From Coemansia sp. RSA 487 (Eukaryota; Kickxellomycota; Kickxellomycetes; Kickxellales; Kickxellaceae): a stretch of DNA of 64,000 nt. The translations under genes were made by a program, and so were the position numbers. The notes beneath the pieces were generated by a model. It was not told the DNA's origin, did not search any database, and saw only the letters and a list, made by a program, of their open reading frames with translations. The stretch is taken from positions 1 to 64,000 of the forward strand of contig JANBRJ010000080.1 of NCBI GenBank assembly GCA_027577595.1, in the 5' to 3' direction. Shown here piece by piece: positions 1 to 10,433 of this stretch (within the stretch, counting starts at the first letter, position 1; the number at the start of each line of letters is the position of its first letter).

Positions 1-1728
1 CCCTGACTGATCATCTCGATGTTGACGCCACTCTTTGCCAGCGTCTGGAACATGATGCCGGCAATACCAACCATGTTTCGCATCTGCTTGCCAACCAACG
101 ACAGAATAGCCATGTTATGCAGAATGTCCACGGCTCCAAGCGAGCTCAACTCTTCGATTGCTGGCTGCAAATTGCGCTCAACCACAGAGCTAGACAACGC
201 CATCGACACGTGTACCTCTGACGTTGAGATCAAGTCGACAGTAATACCGTACTTGTCCAGAATCGAAAAGATCCGTGCAAAGAACCCATGTGACACACTC
301 TTGCGGTTTGAGTGGATGTTGAGCACGGTGATATCGTCCTTGATAGTGACTGCCGTAGGATGCCGCCGCGAGAGGTCAAGCATGTAGCCGTTCTCCAGGA
401 GAATCTCTGGCGTGCTCAGGGGCTGCATGGTTGGCGATGTTGGCGAATGCGTTTTACTGCTGCCTCTGCTTGTAGGCCGCGACAGCAGATCGGGAAAGAT
501 CACTGTTCCAGCACCCTCTGCATTCTGAACGTTCTTGATCCGGATCGGAATCGATGCCCGAATGACCTGCTCCATTGTGAACGGATGGATCACCTCAGAG
601 CCGTAGTACGTCAGTTCCGCCGCCTCCTCGGGCGTGATAATCTTTAGCAACCGTGCTGACGGCACTTTACGTGGATCAGCAGTGAATATTCCGTCAACCT
701 CCTTCCAGACCTGCAGCTCTTGCGCACAGACTCCAACTGCAATCAGCGCCGCCGTCAGATCTGTATACCCGCGCCCGATGCTGTACAGAATGCTCCCGGG
801 ACACGGGCCAAAGTACCCAGTTACCACGGGCACGCTGCCGCTATCGCACTGATTTACAATTTGCGCGAACCGCTTGGATAGATAGTCATAGAACGTCTGG
901 TCCAGGTGGCTAGGATCAAAGTGGCGGTCAATGGCTTTTTCAAGGTTAACGTATGTCGCATCGACTCCTTTGTCGCGCAGGACAGCAGCAACATACTCAC
1001 AAGCAAGCTTCTCGCCAGTGCCAACAATAATGTCTTTTGACTTTGGAGATACTTCGTTAATGACTTCTGCAGCCTCTAGAAACACCTTGAGCCGACGACA
1101 TACGTTTGTGAGGCTCTCCGAAAGGTCCGTTTTGATCGCTTCGTTGTCAATGCTCTGCTGGACTGCCTCGAGATGGTCGTCAAGGATATCTTGGACGATC
1201 TGCTGGTAGTCTACGGAGGCATCGCCTAGCACGGCGTCCGATGCCTTTACTAGCCGCGTGGTGGTGCCCTTGGATTTTACATCGGTGCTTCGCGCTGAGC
1301 AAACAACAATAACACGGTGTGTTTTGAGTAGGTTACTATAGTTGGTGAAACAGAAAAAAAGCAGTCCTGACACTGCATATGATTCATTAGCTTTTGATTA
1401 TGAGCAATTCTTCTTTTTGAGTCATGTCCTTTCCTCCACGAAGAGTATCGATTGTAGATGCAATCAAGATACAAAATGCCACAATTGGATCCTGCCATTA
1501 TTGAACTAATGTGGCCAGGGGGAGAGATTATGCAGCCACCCGGCGTTAGCCCAGCGAATAGGAGGTGGTAATGATGGCGGCATCCGATGTGGCAGATAAA
1601 GAAACAGGTACTTACGGAATGATCTGGCCGCAGATATTTTGGACAAACTTGCCAACACTGGTGCCGCCGAACTTGAGCACCAGGATGGGCTTATTAGCAG
1701 GATTCGATATCTTTGGAGTTTGTGGCAT
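1..1728 (-). CDS. HOM3: Aspartokinase (3' end outside window), 2 exons
   Basis: Aspartate kinase catalyses ATP-dependent phosphorylation of aspartate, the first step toward threonine, methionine and homoserine. Exon 1 is 1616-1728 and exon 2 runs from 1335 down to base 1, where the window cuts it. The 280-bp intron starts GTAAGT and ends TATAG, and joining gives a codon-exact Pro-Asn-Leu-Leu. Visible motifs are KFGGTSVGKF near residue 14, VVCSARS, GEKLACEY, GRGYTDLTAALIAV and VWKEVDGIFTADPRKVP, then the start of the paired ACT regulatory domains (VDLISTSEVHVSMAL, GVNIEMISQ). About 70 C-terminal residues are missing beyond the edge. Similarity to yeast Hom3 is strong throughout. It is divergent from the D-2-hydroxyglutarate dehydrogenase gene across about 1.2 kb. 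Gcn4-type sites upstream and in the intron suggest amino-acid control; the regulation is inference. Confidence 0.96.
1418..1424. promoter_or_regulatory. Gcn4/AP-1 type site inside HOM3 intron
   Basis: A perfect TGAGTCA lies in the HOM3 intron, followed by T (TGAGTCAT). This is the Gcn4 core, and the second exact copy near this gene. Function is inferred from the motif alone. Confidence 0.45.
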
Positions 1729-1991
1729 TGTTGTCTGGGTAAGCTCTTCGCAGTGATATACTACCACTATTCTCTAGTAGCGATCTCGAATATAAAGGAA
1801 AAAGTCTTTTATTACAAGAAAAGGCGATAATAGGAGAGGGAGCGCTTATTCTAAACAAGCAAGCAAAGCTCAGGCCAAAAGGATGGTTCTTGCGGAGGCG
1901 GGGGGAATAAGAGATGGTGGAGAAAAATATTGGGTTGATAACAGCGCAAGTGAGACGAACGGAAAGAATGGAGAGAGAGAAAGGTTCTGGC

Positions 1992-1999
1992 TATTTATA
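1992..1999 (-). promoter_or_regulatory. TATA box of HOM3
   Basis: On the minus strand this reads TATAAATA, 264 bp before the HOM3 ATG. The Gcn4-type site lies about 90 bp further upstream, the usual activator-then-TATA order. Confidence 0.5.
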
Positions 2000-2086
2000 C
2001 CCAACGCAGAAGCTGTATTGCTTCAGGAAAGCAGACGACGGAACGGAAGACGATTTTCAGGGGGAAGTTGTGATAACAATTTAACC

Positions 2087-2093
2087 TGAGTCA
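2087..2093. promoter_or_regulatory. Gcn4/AP-1 type site upstream of HOM3
   Basis: A perfect TGAGTCA lies about 360 bp before the HOM3 ATG and upstream of its TATA box. HOM3 is a Gcn4 target in budding yeast, so conserved general amino-acid control is a reasonable inference. Confidence 0.55.
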
Positions 2094-2896
2094 CCACCAC
2101 TTTTGACTGTTTTTTTTGCTTCCTTCTCTTTAACGCAATTTTCTTCTGCAGGTTTGCGTGTAAAAAGAGCAGTTGGGACGACCAGCCAATCCGAACAACT
2201 AATATTGTAAGGAACCAGTAGGAATTCGAGCTTAGCTGTTATCAGGATATACAGTTCCCCAACGATCGACATGAGCAAATGGTACCATGTTCAAGAAGCG
2301 CAGCGCAATTTTGCAATAAGAGGAATACCAAGGCAGCTGTGAGCATTGCCTGCACAAGACCTGATTTTTTTGCCCATGACTCGGAGACTGAAACGTCTCT
2401 GTGAACTATTGTCCTGTTCCGGTTTATAAATCTTTGTCCTTGTTTCATTTCTGCTTTCTAATGCCCTTCTCGCGCTGTTGTATGCATAGTTCATATAGCG
2501 GACATGGACTGAATACACTGTGTTTCTATTGCTCAAGACGAAAGATACTCCACGCTCTGTGAAGAAGAGGACCTGTTATCAACTGAAACGGTGGCTGTTG
2601 TTTTCCCTCCTTGTTGCATACACCGCAGAAAATGAGGGTGGGTGGGTCTTAGCGCAGCGTGAACGAACAATCAGCAGTTGCCATCTGAGGAAAAAGATGT
2701 GCGCGTGGGAGGATAATTTCAGCTTCAGGAGGTACAAGCGCATAAAGAAAAGAGAGCCAATATACGCCCATTGAGAACGAAATCTTTCTTTTCTTTCTCT
2801 CTCTCCGTGTTTCAGTAAACATATCTCCCCCTATTTTGATATTACACTTACATTGTCATTTACCCGACTGTCTCCGATAAACAGCAGACCCTCCAG

Positions 2897-4513
2897 ATGT
2901 CGTCGCCCCAGAGCATTTCTACTTCCGAGCCTTCCACAGTGAGTACCGCTTCTGCAGAGCAAATTAATACTTTTCAGTATGAAGAAAGCTAGCTGCTTTG
3001 CATCCATGCATATAACTGAATGATGCCATTCAGAAGTAAGCTCAAAACGCATTATACGTTACTCACCAGCAAATGAATACATTCATCCATTTAGACCAGA
3101 CCCGTGTCATCGGAAGACATTGAGTTTTTCGCCAGCACTGGTGCACGGGTCGTCCATGACGAAAGCCCGCTTGGTTCCGAGTACAACACCGACCATTTCG
3201 GAAAGTACTTTGGCAGCACCACGGTTGCCGTGTTTCCGAGAAGCACAGAGCAAGTTTCCAAGATCCTGGAGCACTGCAACAGAAACGCAATAAGCGTTGT
3301 GACGCAGGGCGGGAACAGCGGGACCGCGGGCGGAGCCATTGCGCAGCGCGGCGAGATCATTGTCAACTTGCGCGACATGAACAAGGTGCGTGAGCTGGAC
3401 GTGATTTCCGGAGTTCTTGTAGCCGACGGAGGGTGTATTTTAGAGGATCTTGATAACCATGTGCGCAACCACGGATACATTGTGCCAGTTGATTTGGGTG
3501 CCAAGAAAAAGTGCATGATCGGTGGTAACGTTAGCACCAATGCCGGCGGGCTCCGGTATTTGCGCTATGGCTCGATGCACGGCACAGTGCTGGGGGTTGA
3601 GGCGGTGCTTCCGGACGGCCGGATCCTGGATGGGCTATTCACGCTTAAGAAGGATGCGTCGGGCTATGATGTGAAGCAGCTGTTCATTGGCGCAGAGGGC
3701 ACACTGGGCATCGTCACAGGCGTGGCTATTGCCTTGGCGCCGAAGCCTCAGAGCGCCCAGATCGCGGTGCTAGGGTTAGCGGATTTCAATAGGATCCAGA
3801 AGGCGTTTGTGCTTGCGCGCCAGACGCTGGGCGAAATTGTTTCAGCATTTGAGTTCTGGGAGAGGCGATGCAACGAGATCGTGGTCGAGTACGAGGGGTA
3901 CGAGAGCCCACTTTCTGGCGCACATGAATTCTACGTGCTTATCGAGACCAGGGGCTCGTTTGCCCGCCATGATGCCGAGAAGATGGACATGTTTCTGGAC
4001 TGTTTGTGTAAGCAAGAGCTGGTCGACGCGACACGGGTCTTTAGAGATACGCAGGAGATGGAGCAAACATGGCTGTTTCGGTCGCAGATGGCTGAGGCGC
4101 ACGGAAAAAGCGGATGCATGCACGTTTACGACTTTAGCTTGCCGTCAAAGCACCAGTACGAACTGCTGGTTGCCGTCAAGCGTCATTTGCAGGACGCTGG
4201 ACTCTACAATGTAGATGATGCTCCGGTCAAGGATGTGACCATCTTTGGACATATTGGTGACGATAATATTCATCTCCAGGTCATTGCGCGTGAGTTTGGC
4301 GGTGTGGTTGAGCGTGCGATGGAGCCGTGGGTGTATGAATGGGTGGGCAGCCATGCCGGCTCAGTTGCTGCCGAACATGGGCTAGGCGCACATAAGGGAA
4401 AATTCCTCAAATACTCAAAGTCCCCGGTGGTTATCGATACCATGAAATCTCTCAAACAGCTTCTGGATCCCAAGAACATTATGAACCCAGGGAAACACAT
4501 CGCACTTGCCTGA
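2897..4513 (+). CDS. D2HGDH: D-2-hydroxyglutarate / D-lactate dehydrogenase, 2 exons
   Basis: FAD-dependent oxidation of D-2-hydroxyglutarate (and probably D-lactate) to the 2-oxo acid. Exon 1 is 2897-2938 (14 codons), the intron is 2939-3094 (GTGAGT...TTTAG), and exon 2 is 3095-4513, giving 486 aa. The join is in phase 0. The FAD-binding PCMH domain occupies about residues 50-235 and includes QGGNSGTAGGA and VGGxVSTNAGGLR-type motifs (here IGGNVSTNAGGLRYLRYGS). The C-terminal FAD-oxidase domain carries the metal/active-site GHIGDDNIHLQV near residue 398 and AEHGLGAHK near 440. It ends NPGKH like yeast Dld3. The short N-terminus shows no clear mitochondrial presequence, so a cytosolic Dld3-like form is possible. 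An in-frame GTG within exon 2 can mislead gene finders; the upstream exon supplies the ATG. Confidence 0.95.
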
Positions 4514-4805
4514 AGCTCCGAGTATACTGTGCGGCGCACGTTGTGGAGCCAAGGGACATGAATTAATTCCCAGCCATATCTCGCTCGGAGCAAACTGACA
4601 ACTGTTCTACCGAAAAAAAAAAATAGCTGAGCCAGACCAATGGGCTTGGGTGTAGCATGTGATCCTTTTCTGTTGCATTTAAATGTTTTTAATTTCTGAC
4701 AAGATAAAGCTGCTTTTCTCTTCTTTAAAATCGTCAACTCACGTTTTTTCTTGTTACTAAATATCTATTTTTTCACACGCACAACAAATACTGGTTTCCT
4801 TTGAA

Positions 4806-5921
4806 ATGTTACAGAAATATGCGCAGTTTGTCATTAATAACGCAGCACAAGTTAATTCGATAGAAAATGGGCTCCGAATGCTAACGTATATTTTGCCTGG
4901 GCGGTTTGCTGATTCAGAGCTGGCGTCGGAGGCAATATACACACTGTTGAGTTTCGTCGGCGTGTACCACGACGGACTTTTATCAAAGGCAGCCAAGACA
5001 GGACTGCTTGCCGACCGGGAGGGCAAGTCCGTCGAAGTAGAGGTGACTGCATTCAACAGGTACCACGGGCGGCTGTCGACACAATCGGACGTATACCGGG
5101 CTGCGGCGCTTCTTCTCAGTGGGCTCCAGTTCAGTGAAAAGCTTATAGAGATGGCGGTGGTCAAGAGGTGTGGCGAGAAAGCGCGGTGGAAAGTTGTTTT
5201 CTGGATTGAGATGGCGAAGGTGGTGCTCAGACTCAATTTGCTGCAGATAAGCGGGCGCAGGATGGTTACTGGCAACGTGATTCCCGAGCGTCTGGTTGAT
5301 CCGGCGCAGCTAGGTCCGGCAAGATCTATGGCAGATGCAGGCAGAAAGAATGGTGGTGCAGAAGACGATGATGCTCCGTGGAAGGGTGAGCGCAGTGGCC
5401 TCAAGTTCAGGGCAGTGCGTGATATTTTGGCGCAGTCCGAGGGCACCGCGCATTTGGGGGCGTTTGTGTCCAGCGAGGCGCGCAGCCCCGAGACAGTGTC
5501 ACCGGCACGCTCGCTGGTCCGACGGTACAACGCGTTGGGGCTAGTTGGGGAGCTGTTGTTTATCCTGCGCCCTATCCTGTACGTGATCGGGATCCGTAAA
5601 CTAGGCAAGAGCGATTGGCGGCCATGGGCGCTCTCGCTGCTGGTCGAGCTGGCCAGCAGGCAGATGATCCGCACCGACTTGCATGCCACCGACAAGGAGG
5701 TACCGGAGCGGACGGTCGAGAAAGACGAGCTGTCGCGTAGGAAGTGGCTCTTCCTGTACTATCTCCTCCGGTCGCCCTTTTTCGACCGATTCACAGAGTC
5801 CCGTATGACGCGAGTTGCCGACTGGTGCAGCAACAAGCCGCTGCTGAATCTGGTGGGCGCCTTGATCCACGACTACCTTCCGCTTTGGCAGCAGTACTAC
5901 TTTTACACTTCAGCGTCCTGA
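4806..5921 (+). CDS. PEX16: Peroxisomal membrane biogenesis protein Pex16
   Basis: Peroxin 16 is an integral membrane protein of ER and peroxisome that receives Pex3 and other membrane proteins during peroxisome formation. The 371-aa product aligns end to end with animal PEX16. Shared segments are N-terminal LTYILPGRFADSELASE, the central PWALSLLVELASR, LSRRKWLFLYYLLRSPFFDRFTESR, and the C-terminal DYLPLWQQYYFYT. The start is the first ATG and sits as in human PEX16, 36 nt before the conserved region. A variable charged linker lies around residues 170-220. It follows the dehydrogenase gene by 292 bp in the same direction and converges on LIP2 with a 98-bp gap. Together with PEX13 at 28-29 kb this is the second peroxin of the window. 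Budding yeast lacks PEX16. Confidence 0.95.
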   Translation: MLQKYAQFVINNAAQVNSIENGLRMLTYILPGRFADSELASEAIYTLLSFVGVYHDGLLSKAAKTGLLADREGKSVEVEVTAFNRYHGRLSTQSDVYRAAALLLSGLQFSEKLIEMAVVKRCGEKARWKVVFWIEMAKVVLRLNLLQISGRRMVTGNVIPERLVDPAQLGPARSMADAGRKNGGAEDDDAPWKGERSGLKFRAVRDILAQSEGTAHLGAFVSSEARSPETVSPARSLVRRYNALGLVGELLFILRPILYVIGIRKLGKSDWRPWALSLLVELASRQMIRTDLHATDKEVPERTVEKDELSRRKWLFLYYLLRSPFFDRFTESRMTRVADWCSNKPLLNLVGALIHDYLPLWQQYYFYTSAS

Positions 5922-6019
5922 TCGGCTGCTCTTTGAAGATGCTAATAAAAGTATGTATGTGTTCTTATAAATCAAGGTGCTTTCTACATTACAAAAGAAA
6001 TATTGGACCAGAAGACTGC

Positions 6020-6988
6020 CTATTCTATCGATGCTAGGTCTCTTTGGATCTCAGAGAAAGTGGTGGGCGAGAGCTGCTCAAGGGGTACGATGTCGCAGCC
6101 AAAGACCGTGGCAAAGCTGTCGAGCACAACAGGAAGCACACACTCGACACTCGTGTGCGTCTCCGCGGTTGCGTACCGGTTCCGCAGTATGCGTTCGAGT
6201 GATGTGGCGGTTTTGCCGTCCAGACCACATGGAATGATCCTGCCGAACCACTGCAGATCCGTGGAGCAATTGAGGGCCACGCCGTGGGATGTTACGTACC
6301 GCTGGCACCTGGTGCCCAGCGCTGCGACCTTCTGCGTGTCCGACGTCCAGACACCCGGGAACCCCGGTAGCCGGTGTGCGCCGACCGCATATCGCGCGCA
6401 CGTCTCGATGACAGTGTTCTCCAAGCCCTCGACAAAACACCGCGTGGCCAAATAGTGGTCTCTTAGGTGCATTACAGGATACACCACCAGCTGCCCAGGT
6501 CCATGGAATGTGATCTCGCCGCCGCGGTTCGTCTCCACGTACTCTGCCTGACCTCCGCATAGAAGCCGCTCGATCTCTGCATCCGTCATCTTACCGTGGT
6601 TGCGCCGCCCATTAGTGTACACGGGTGCGTGCTGCAGCAGAAACACAACGTCCACCAGCCTATTGTCATCCTTTGGCCGACTCTGAACGCTGGCATAGAT
6701 CTGGTCGATTCGCTTGCGTACAAACCGCTGCTGGAGCTCAAGTGCCTTGCAGTATCCGATGTTGGCGCCCAGGTAGATGTACCCGACCGATGGGACTTTG
6801 GAGAGCTGCATGGCTGTTCGGCCCAGCGTGCAGTCGCTGATCTTCTTGGATGCGAATACGCCGCGTCCTATATTAGCTGGGCTGGAACTGTGGGCCGTAG
6901 CCAGGGTGCTCTGCAACTGGCGACGCACGCTGTGACTGGTGGTTGGCGCGCCCAGGCGCAGGGCACGCAGAGAAAGAGAAGACCGCAT
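6020..6988 (-). CDS. LIP2: Lipoyl(octanoyl) transferase, mitochondrial
   Basis: Transfers octanoate from acyl-carrier protein to the lipoyl domains of the glycine cleavage H protein and 2-oxo acid dehydrogenases, the entry step of mitochondrial lipoylation. The 322-aa protein starts with an Arg/Ser-rich, acid-poor leader (about residues 1-35) typical of mitochondrial import. It then shows the LipB fold: YTNGRR near 125, RGGEITFHGPGQ at 155-166, the conserved Lys220 in KVAALG, TSHGVALN at 233-240, and catalytic Cys254 in IIPCGL. An ATG at 6988 was chosen because the longer open frame upstream has no presequence-like character and runs through the promoter. Convergent with PEX16; ARPC2 lies 280 bp upstream on the same strand. 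Confidence 0.95.
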   Translation of the reverse strand: MRSSLSLRALRLGAPTTSHSVRRQLQSTLATAHSSSPANIGRGVFASKKISDCTLGRTAMQLSKVPSVGYIYLGANIGYCKALELQQRFVRKRIDQIYASVQSRPKDDNRLVDVVFLLQHAPVYTNGRRNHGKMTDAEIERLLCGGQAEYVETNRGGEITFHGPGQLVVYPVMHLRDHYLATRCFVEGLENTVIETCARYAVGAHRLPGFPGVWTSDTQKVAALGTRCQRYVTSHGVALNCSTDLQWFGRIIPCGLDGKTATSLERILRNRYATAETHTSVECVLPVVLDSFATVFGCDIVPLEQLSPTTFSEIQRDLASIE

Positions 6989-7268
6989 TTTTAATCTATA
7001 AAAATTGTAAAGAAAGTAAGAAAAAGCGTGAAAAAAGATAATGGCGCGGGGGAGGTAAATAAAATACACGCTTGCCAGCCAATTCCTCTCGCTCACCATC
7101 CCTCTTCTCTCTCGATTGCTACAGCGGATAAATATAACCTTCAGTAATTCACCGCTGGTCAGCTTCAGCAATACCAACAGAAAGCACAATTTATACTGGA
7201 TAAAAGCAACAGCTAGTTTGCGATATAAAGAGAAAAGTAAAATAAAAAGAAAGAAAGACGTTTTATGC

Positions 7269-8240
7269 TCACCAGTCGCCCTCGACCTGCTGCTGCTGCT
7301 GCTGGGTCGGCGAGTTCGAGTGACGGAACTGCGGGCGGAAGTAGCGACCTGTAGCTGTTCTCTTTTCCGACGTACCGGTGGTTCTGTCGGGCTTGGCGCG
7401 GTTGATGACCTTGAGGAACTCCTTGACCCGTGCGCGCATCCGCGAGTGCATGTACGCCTTTGCGCATTTGATGTGGTAGTGCAAGTAGTCGCGGAACAGC
7501 TGGATCTGCGAGATTGTGTTCTCACGCGCCTCCAGATCGGCAAAGTGCCGCGGAAACAGTACAAACGACACATATCCGGCGCTCTCGTCCTGGCGGAGCC
7601 CCGGCAAATGGCGAATCTCCATGGGCGCCTCGCGGCTCGAGTACACCACCTGTGGCGCGTTCTGGATCGACGCCTGTCTGCGCGCATCCACGAACTCTTG
7701 CAAAAACACTTTGCCCAGCACCCGGTCAACCTCCTCCTTGAACAGCGTGCTGAATATAACCGTCACGCGGTCTTGCTGGGCTTGCACGTAAATGGCCTCG
7801 TTGTCCCGGTAGTGCGTGGCCATCAGAGGTCCCGCGCCCTCCTGCTGCGACTCCCAGTACTCAAACGCGCGGTAGAACGAGCTGGCCAAAACGTTGCGTT
7901 TCAGCATCGACACATGTTTAGCCAGCTCCACTTTGTCTGCCGGAAGCTTCTCCAGGTCGAACTGCAGTGCCACCTGGTACTGCGGGTTGCTCGACGGTAC
8001 AAGGTATGCGCCGTACTCGCGCTTCAGAATGTCATGCGCTCCGTACTCGACCGCCTCCTTAAAGTACTTCATTTCGACCGACAGCGTAAGCAAGGTGCGC
8101 TGCTCCGCTGATGACTGCAGATGGTACACCACATTGTCGAAATCAACAAGCGTAATGTCGACCACCTCGGGCTTGTCGCTGTTGAACCGTTCCAAAAGCG
8201 TATGCTCCAGCACGAAGCTATTGGGCTCGAGAAGAATCAT
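7269..8240 (-). CDS. ARC35: Arp2/3 complex subunit 2 (p34/ARC35)
   Basis: A core subunit of the Arp2/3 complex; with ARPC4 it forms the central dimer that binds the mother filament during branched actin nucleation at endocytic patches. The 323-aa product starts MILLEPNSFVLEHTLLERF as in animal ARPC2 and keeps MLKRNVLASSFYRAFEYW, VTVIFSTLFKEEVDRVLGK, VYSSREAPMEIR, YVSFVLFPRHF and RDYLHYHIKCAKAYMHSRMR. The start matches human ARPC2 exactly. The C-terminus carries a short, lineage-specific poly-Gln tail (six Gln) after the conserved LKVINRAKPD. It lies between LIP2 and the first homeodomain gene, all on the minus strand. Confidence 0.97.
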   Translation of the reverse strand: MILLEPNSFVLEHTLLERFNSDKPEVVDITLVDFDNVVYHLQSSAEQRTLLTLSVEMKYFKEAVEYGAHDILKREYGAYLVPSSNPQYQVALQFDLEKLPADKVELAKHVSMLKRNVLASSFYRAFEYWESQQEGAGPLMATHYRDNEAIYVQAQQDRVTVIFSTLFKEEVDRVLGKVFLQEFVDARRQASIQNAPQVVYSSREAPMEIRHLPGLRQDESAGYVSFVLFPRHFADLEARENTISQIQLFRDYLHYHIKCAKAYMHSRMRARVKEFLKVINRAKPDRTTGTSEKRTATGRYFRPQFRHSNSPTQQQQQQVEGDW

Positions 8241-8603
8241 TTTTAAAAGGGAAAAGCTGATTTGTGAATAAATGTAATTGAACACGAGAGGAAGCGCGGA
8301 TGAGCGATTCAATAAGAGATACACCGAATTAGATAGACGTACAGATGAAGAAAAAGAGAAAATACAGAAAGCAAAAAGCTTGGCTGGAGTTGGAATCAAT
8401 GCCAAGGAACACGAAGAGGCTAAAAAGGAGCATTCAAAGAAAACCTAATCCTTCTTCACTTTAAATCTTTTGGACCGTTAAGAGTTCATATACAAAACCA
8501 CACTTTAAAAAAAAAGTCTGCTTAAACCAACCCCTCTCGAATGTACAAAATATGAAAGGTGTCTAGAAAGAGAAATATACAAGTAACTACAGGTTGTTAT
8601 TAT
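8241..8603. other. Intergenic region, ARPC2 upstream / homeodomain gene 1 downstream
   Basis: About 360 bp of AT-rich sequence. No gene or clear motif is seen apart from A/T runs near 8505-8515 that may belong to the 3' end of the homeodomain gene. Confidence 0.5.
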
Positions 8604-10433
8604 TTACTCAAGCTTGATATTGGAGCGCTGGCACGCGATCCTAAAGCGCTCGTTGATAGTGTACATCTGCTTGCCATCGGCCTCAGTCGTGACATTGAAA
8701 TACCTGCGGCGCGCATTGGCGAACCAGGTCTTGAACCTGCCACGCGACATGTTGCCGATGCTGCGCAGCCTGTCGCGCTCCTTGCCCTTGGGCTTCGGGT
8801 CGTGCGCATTTTGGAACAGCCAGCGGAAGAAGATCTCGCGCTGCTCGTTGGTCAGTGCAATTCGCCCACTGCCGGATGTCTCTCCTCCCCGCTTCAAAGT
8901 GCTGCTGGTGGTGTGGTCGCTTAGTTCGTTGTCCGATGCATGGCTGCTGCTGCTGCTATCATCCTCGTCGACAACACTGGCCGCTGCGCTTGCGACGCCC
9001 CAGCCAGATGGGCTGTTTTGTACGGAGATGGCCGACTGCGCGCGTGACAGGTCTGTCACAGGTCCACCCATGCACTCGGTCCCAGCCAGACCAGCAATAA
9101 GCGCATCTGACTCGGACCGCGAATGGCTGTACAGACGATCGATGCATGGGCTCGCCAGTAGCTCTCCTGCACCCGTCGATCCTCCTGGGCTGGTGCAGCG
9201 ATGGGCCATGTACGGATGCACACTGGTTGAAGGGCCCGATGCAAAGGGTGACATCCGTGCGTTGGCAATTTTGCCGCTGCTCAGGGACCGCTTCGGGCGC
9301 ATCCGGGAGAGACGACTGGCGTAGCTAGCGGCCCTGCGTGGCGGCTGGAACGAGTGCGCCGCCTGATGGTCAGCGTCAAGCGAAATGTTACCAAACCCGC
9401 TGGTAATCGACCGGCCGCTGCTGACTGTTATTGAGTTGGCGCTTTGCATGCTTGGGGGTGTTGCGATGTCCAGCATTTCGGGTGGCAGCATAAATGGAGA
9501 GAGATTGCCGATGCTCCCTACTTGTGCATGACCACGCATGCCGATGTCCTCTGTTTTGCTGCTGCCCATTGCTGATGCTGCTGCGTCGTCGGCTAGGAAC
9601 GCGTGGTTTGCTGCAGTGATGCCTCCATCTGCATACCCCGGATGCCCAAACAGCGCCCCGTCTGCCAGCCCTGCAAATCCTGGACCCGCTGGCGAAAACA
9701 TTGCTTGTGGGCTCTGTCCTGGTGGCAGCGAAAAGCTTGCGGCTCCAGCACTTGGCGTTGCTGTCGATGTTGCAGCAACCGCAGCGGCCATTGCAGCAGC
9801 CACCATCTCGGGCGACGCAAACGCGTCTCCTCCCATGTCCGGAAGCAGTGGGTGTTGTGCTGGTGCCGGCTGAGCTGGCATGGGCATTGGAGCAGCAAAG
9901 TTTGAATGCGCTGGCGACGCCGAGGCGCTGGGCATGATTTCGTTAAAGAAGTTATCGTGCACCTTGTCAAGTGGACGAGAGAAGGCCATAAAGTCGTCAG
10001 ATGCTACAGTATTAGGCGTGGCTCCAAAGGAAATCGGCGGGTACTCGCACACAGCGGCCTGGTTCCCTGCGTTATCAAACATCTGTGCGTCACCAAAAAT
10101 CTCCGCCAGGTCATTATGGATGCGCGCAGCATCGACTCCAATTGGCGCTGCCTGTGGTGCTGTCATAGAGACAGGGATTTCAGCCGTGGTGGCCATTGCA
10201 GCTGGTGGTGCCATTTCGTTGATAACCGATATCGGAAGCATGGCAGTGCTGGAATTGTGGAACACGCTGCCCATTCCGCTTGTGCCTGTGGCGAAAAAGG
10301 CATCCATGCCCATGTTTGGCGTGATTGGCATTGTCTTTTGTGCGTCGCTGCCGGAAAGATATGGCGAATTATCGGTGAACTCTAGTGCTGATGAGAATTC
10401 CATTGCTGGTGTCTGGTTATTGCTATGGCTCAT
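8604..10433 (-). CDS. TALE-type homeodomain transcription factor 1
   Basis: A 609-aa putative nuclear DNA-binding regulator. The first 520 residues are low-complexity (Ala/Pro/Ser/Met-rich) and probably disordered. A homeodomain lies near the C-terminus: ALTNEQREIFFRWLFQN, then DPKPKGKERDRL, then WFANARRRYF, with Asn51-equivalent at residue 573. The spacing between the helix-1 and helix-3 Trp residues is 33, the three-residue-loop-extension (TALE) spacing. After the homeodomain comes a short module, DGKQMYTINERF...CQRSNI, that also appears in the third homeodomain gene. The ATG at 10433 is chosen because the open frame further upstream crosses promoter-like AT-rich DNA. A minus-strand TATA box lies 410 bp upstream. 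Targets are unknown. Confidence 0.88.
   Translation of the reverse strand: MSHSNNQTPAMEFSSALEFTDNSPYLSGSDAQKTMPITPNMGMDAFFATGTSGMGSVFHNSSTAMLPISVINEMAPPAAMATTAEIPVSMTAPQAAPIGVDAARIHNDLAEIFGDAQMFDNAGNQAAVCEYPPISFGATPNTVASDDFMAFSRPLDKVHDNFFNEIMPSASASPAHSNFAAPMPMPAQPAPAQHPLLPDMGGDAFASPEMVAAAMAAAVAATSTATPSAGAASFSLPPGQSPQAMFSPAGPGFAGLADGALFGHPGYADGGITAANHAFLADDAAASAMGSSKTEDIGMRGHAQVGSIGNLSPFMLPPEMLDIATPPSMQSANSITVSSGRSITSGFGNISLDADHQAAHSFQPPRRAASYASRLSRMRPKRSLSSGKIANARMSPFASGPSTSVHPYMAHRCTSPGGSTGAGELLASPCIDRLYSHSRSESDALIAGLAGTECMGGPVTDLSRAQSAISVQNSPSGWGVASAAASVVDEDDSSSSSHASDNELSDHTTSSTLKRGGETSGSGRIALTNEQREIFFRWLFQNAHDPKPKGKERDRLRSIGNMSRGRFKTWFANARRRYFNVTTEADGKQMYTINERFRIACQRSNIKLE

Larger units (their letters stand above)
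1729..2896. other. Divergent promoter region, HOM3 / D-2-HG dehydrogenase
   Basis: AT-rich gap of about 1.2 kb with no convincing ORF. It holds the HOM3 TATA box and a Gcn4-type site, plus a TATAAAT at 2425-2431 in plus orientation that could serve the dehydrogenase gene although it is about 470 bp from the ATG. Short reading frames here lack any recognisable domain. Confidence 0.6.

Noticed and set aside
3104-4513. Single-exon D-2-hydroxyglutarate dehydrogenase starting at an internal GTG
   Set aside because: An in-phase ATG exon at 2897-2938 with good splice sites gives the expected N-terminus.
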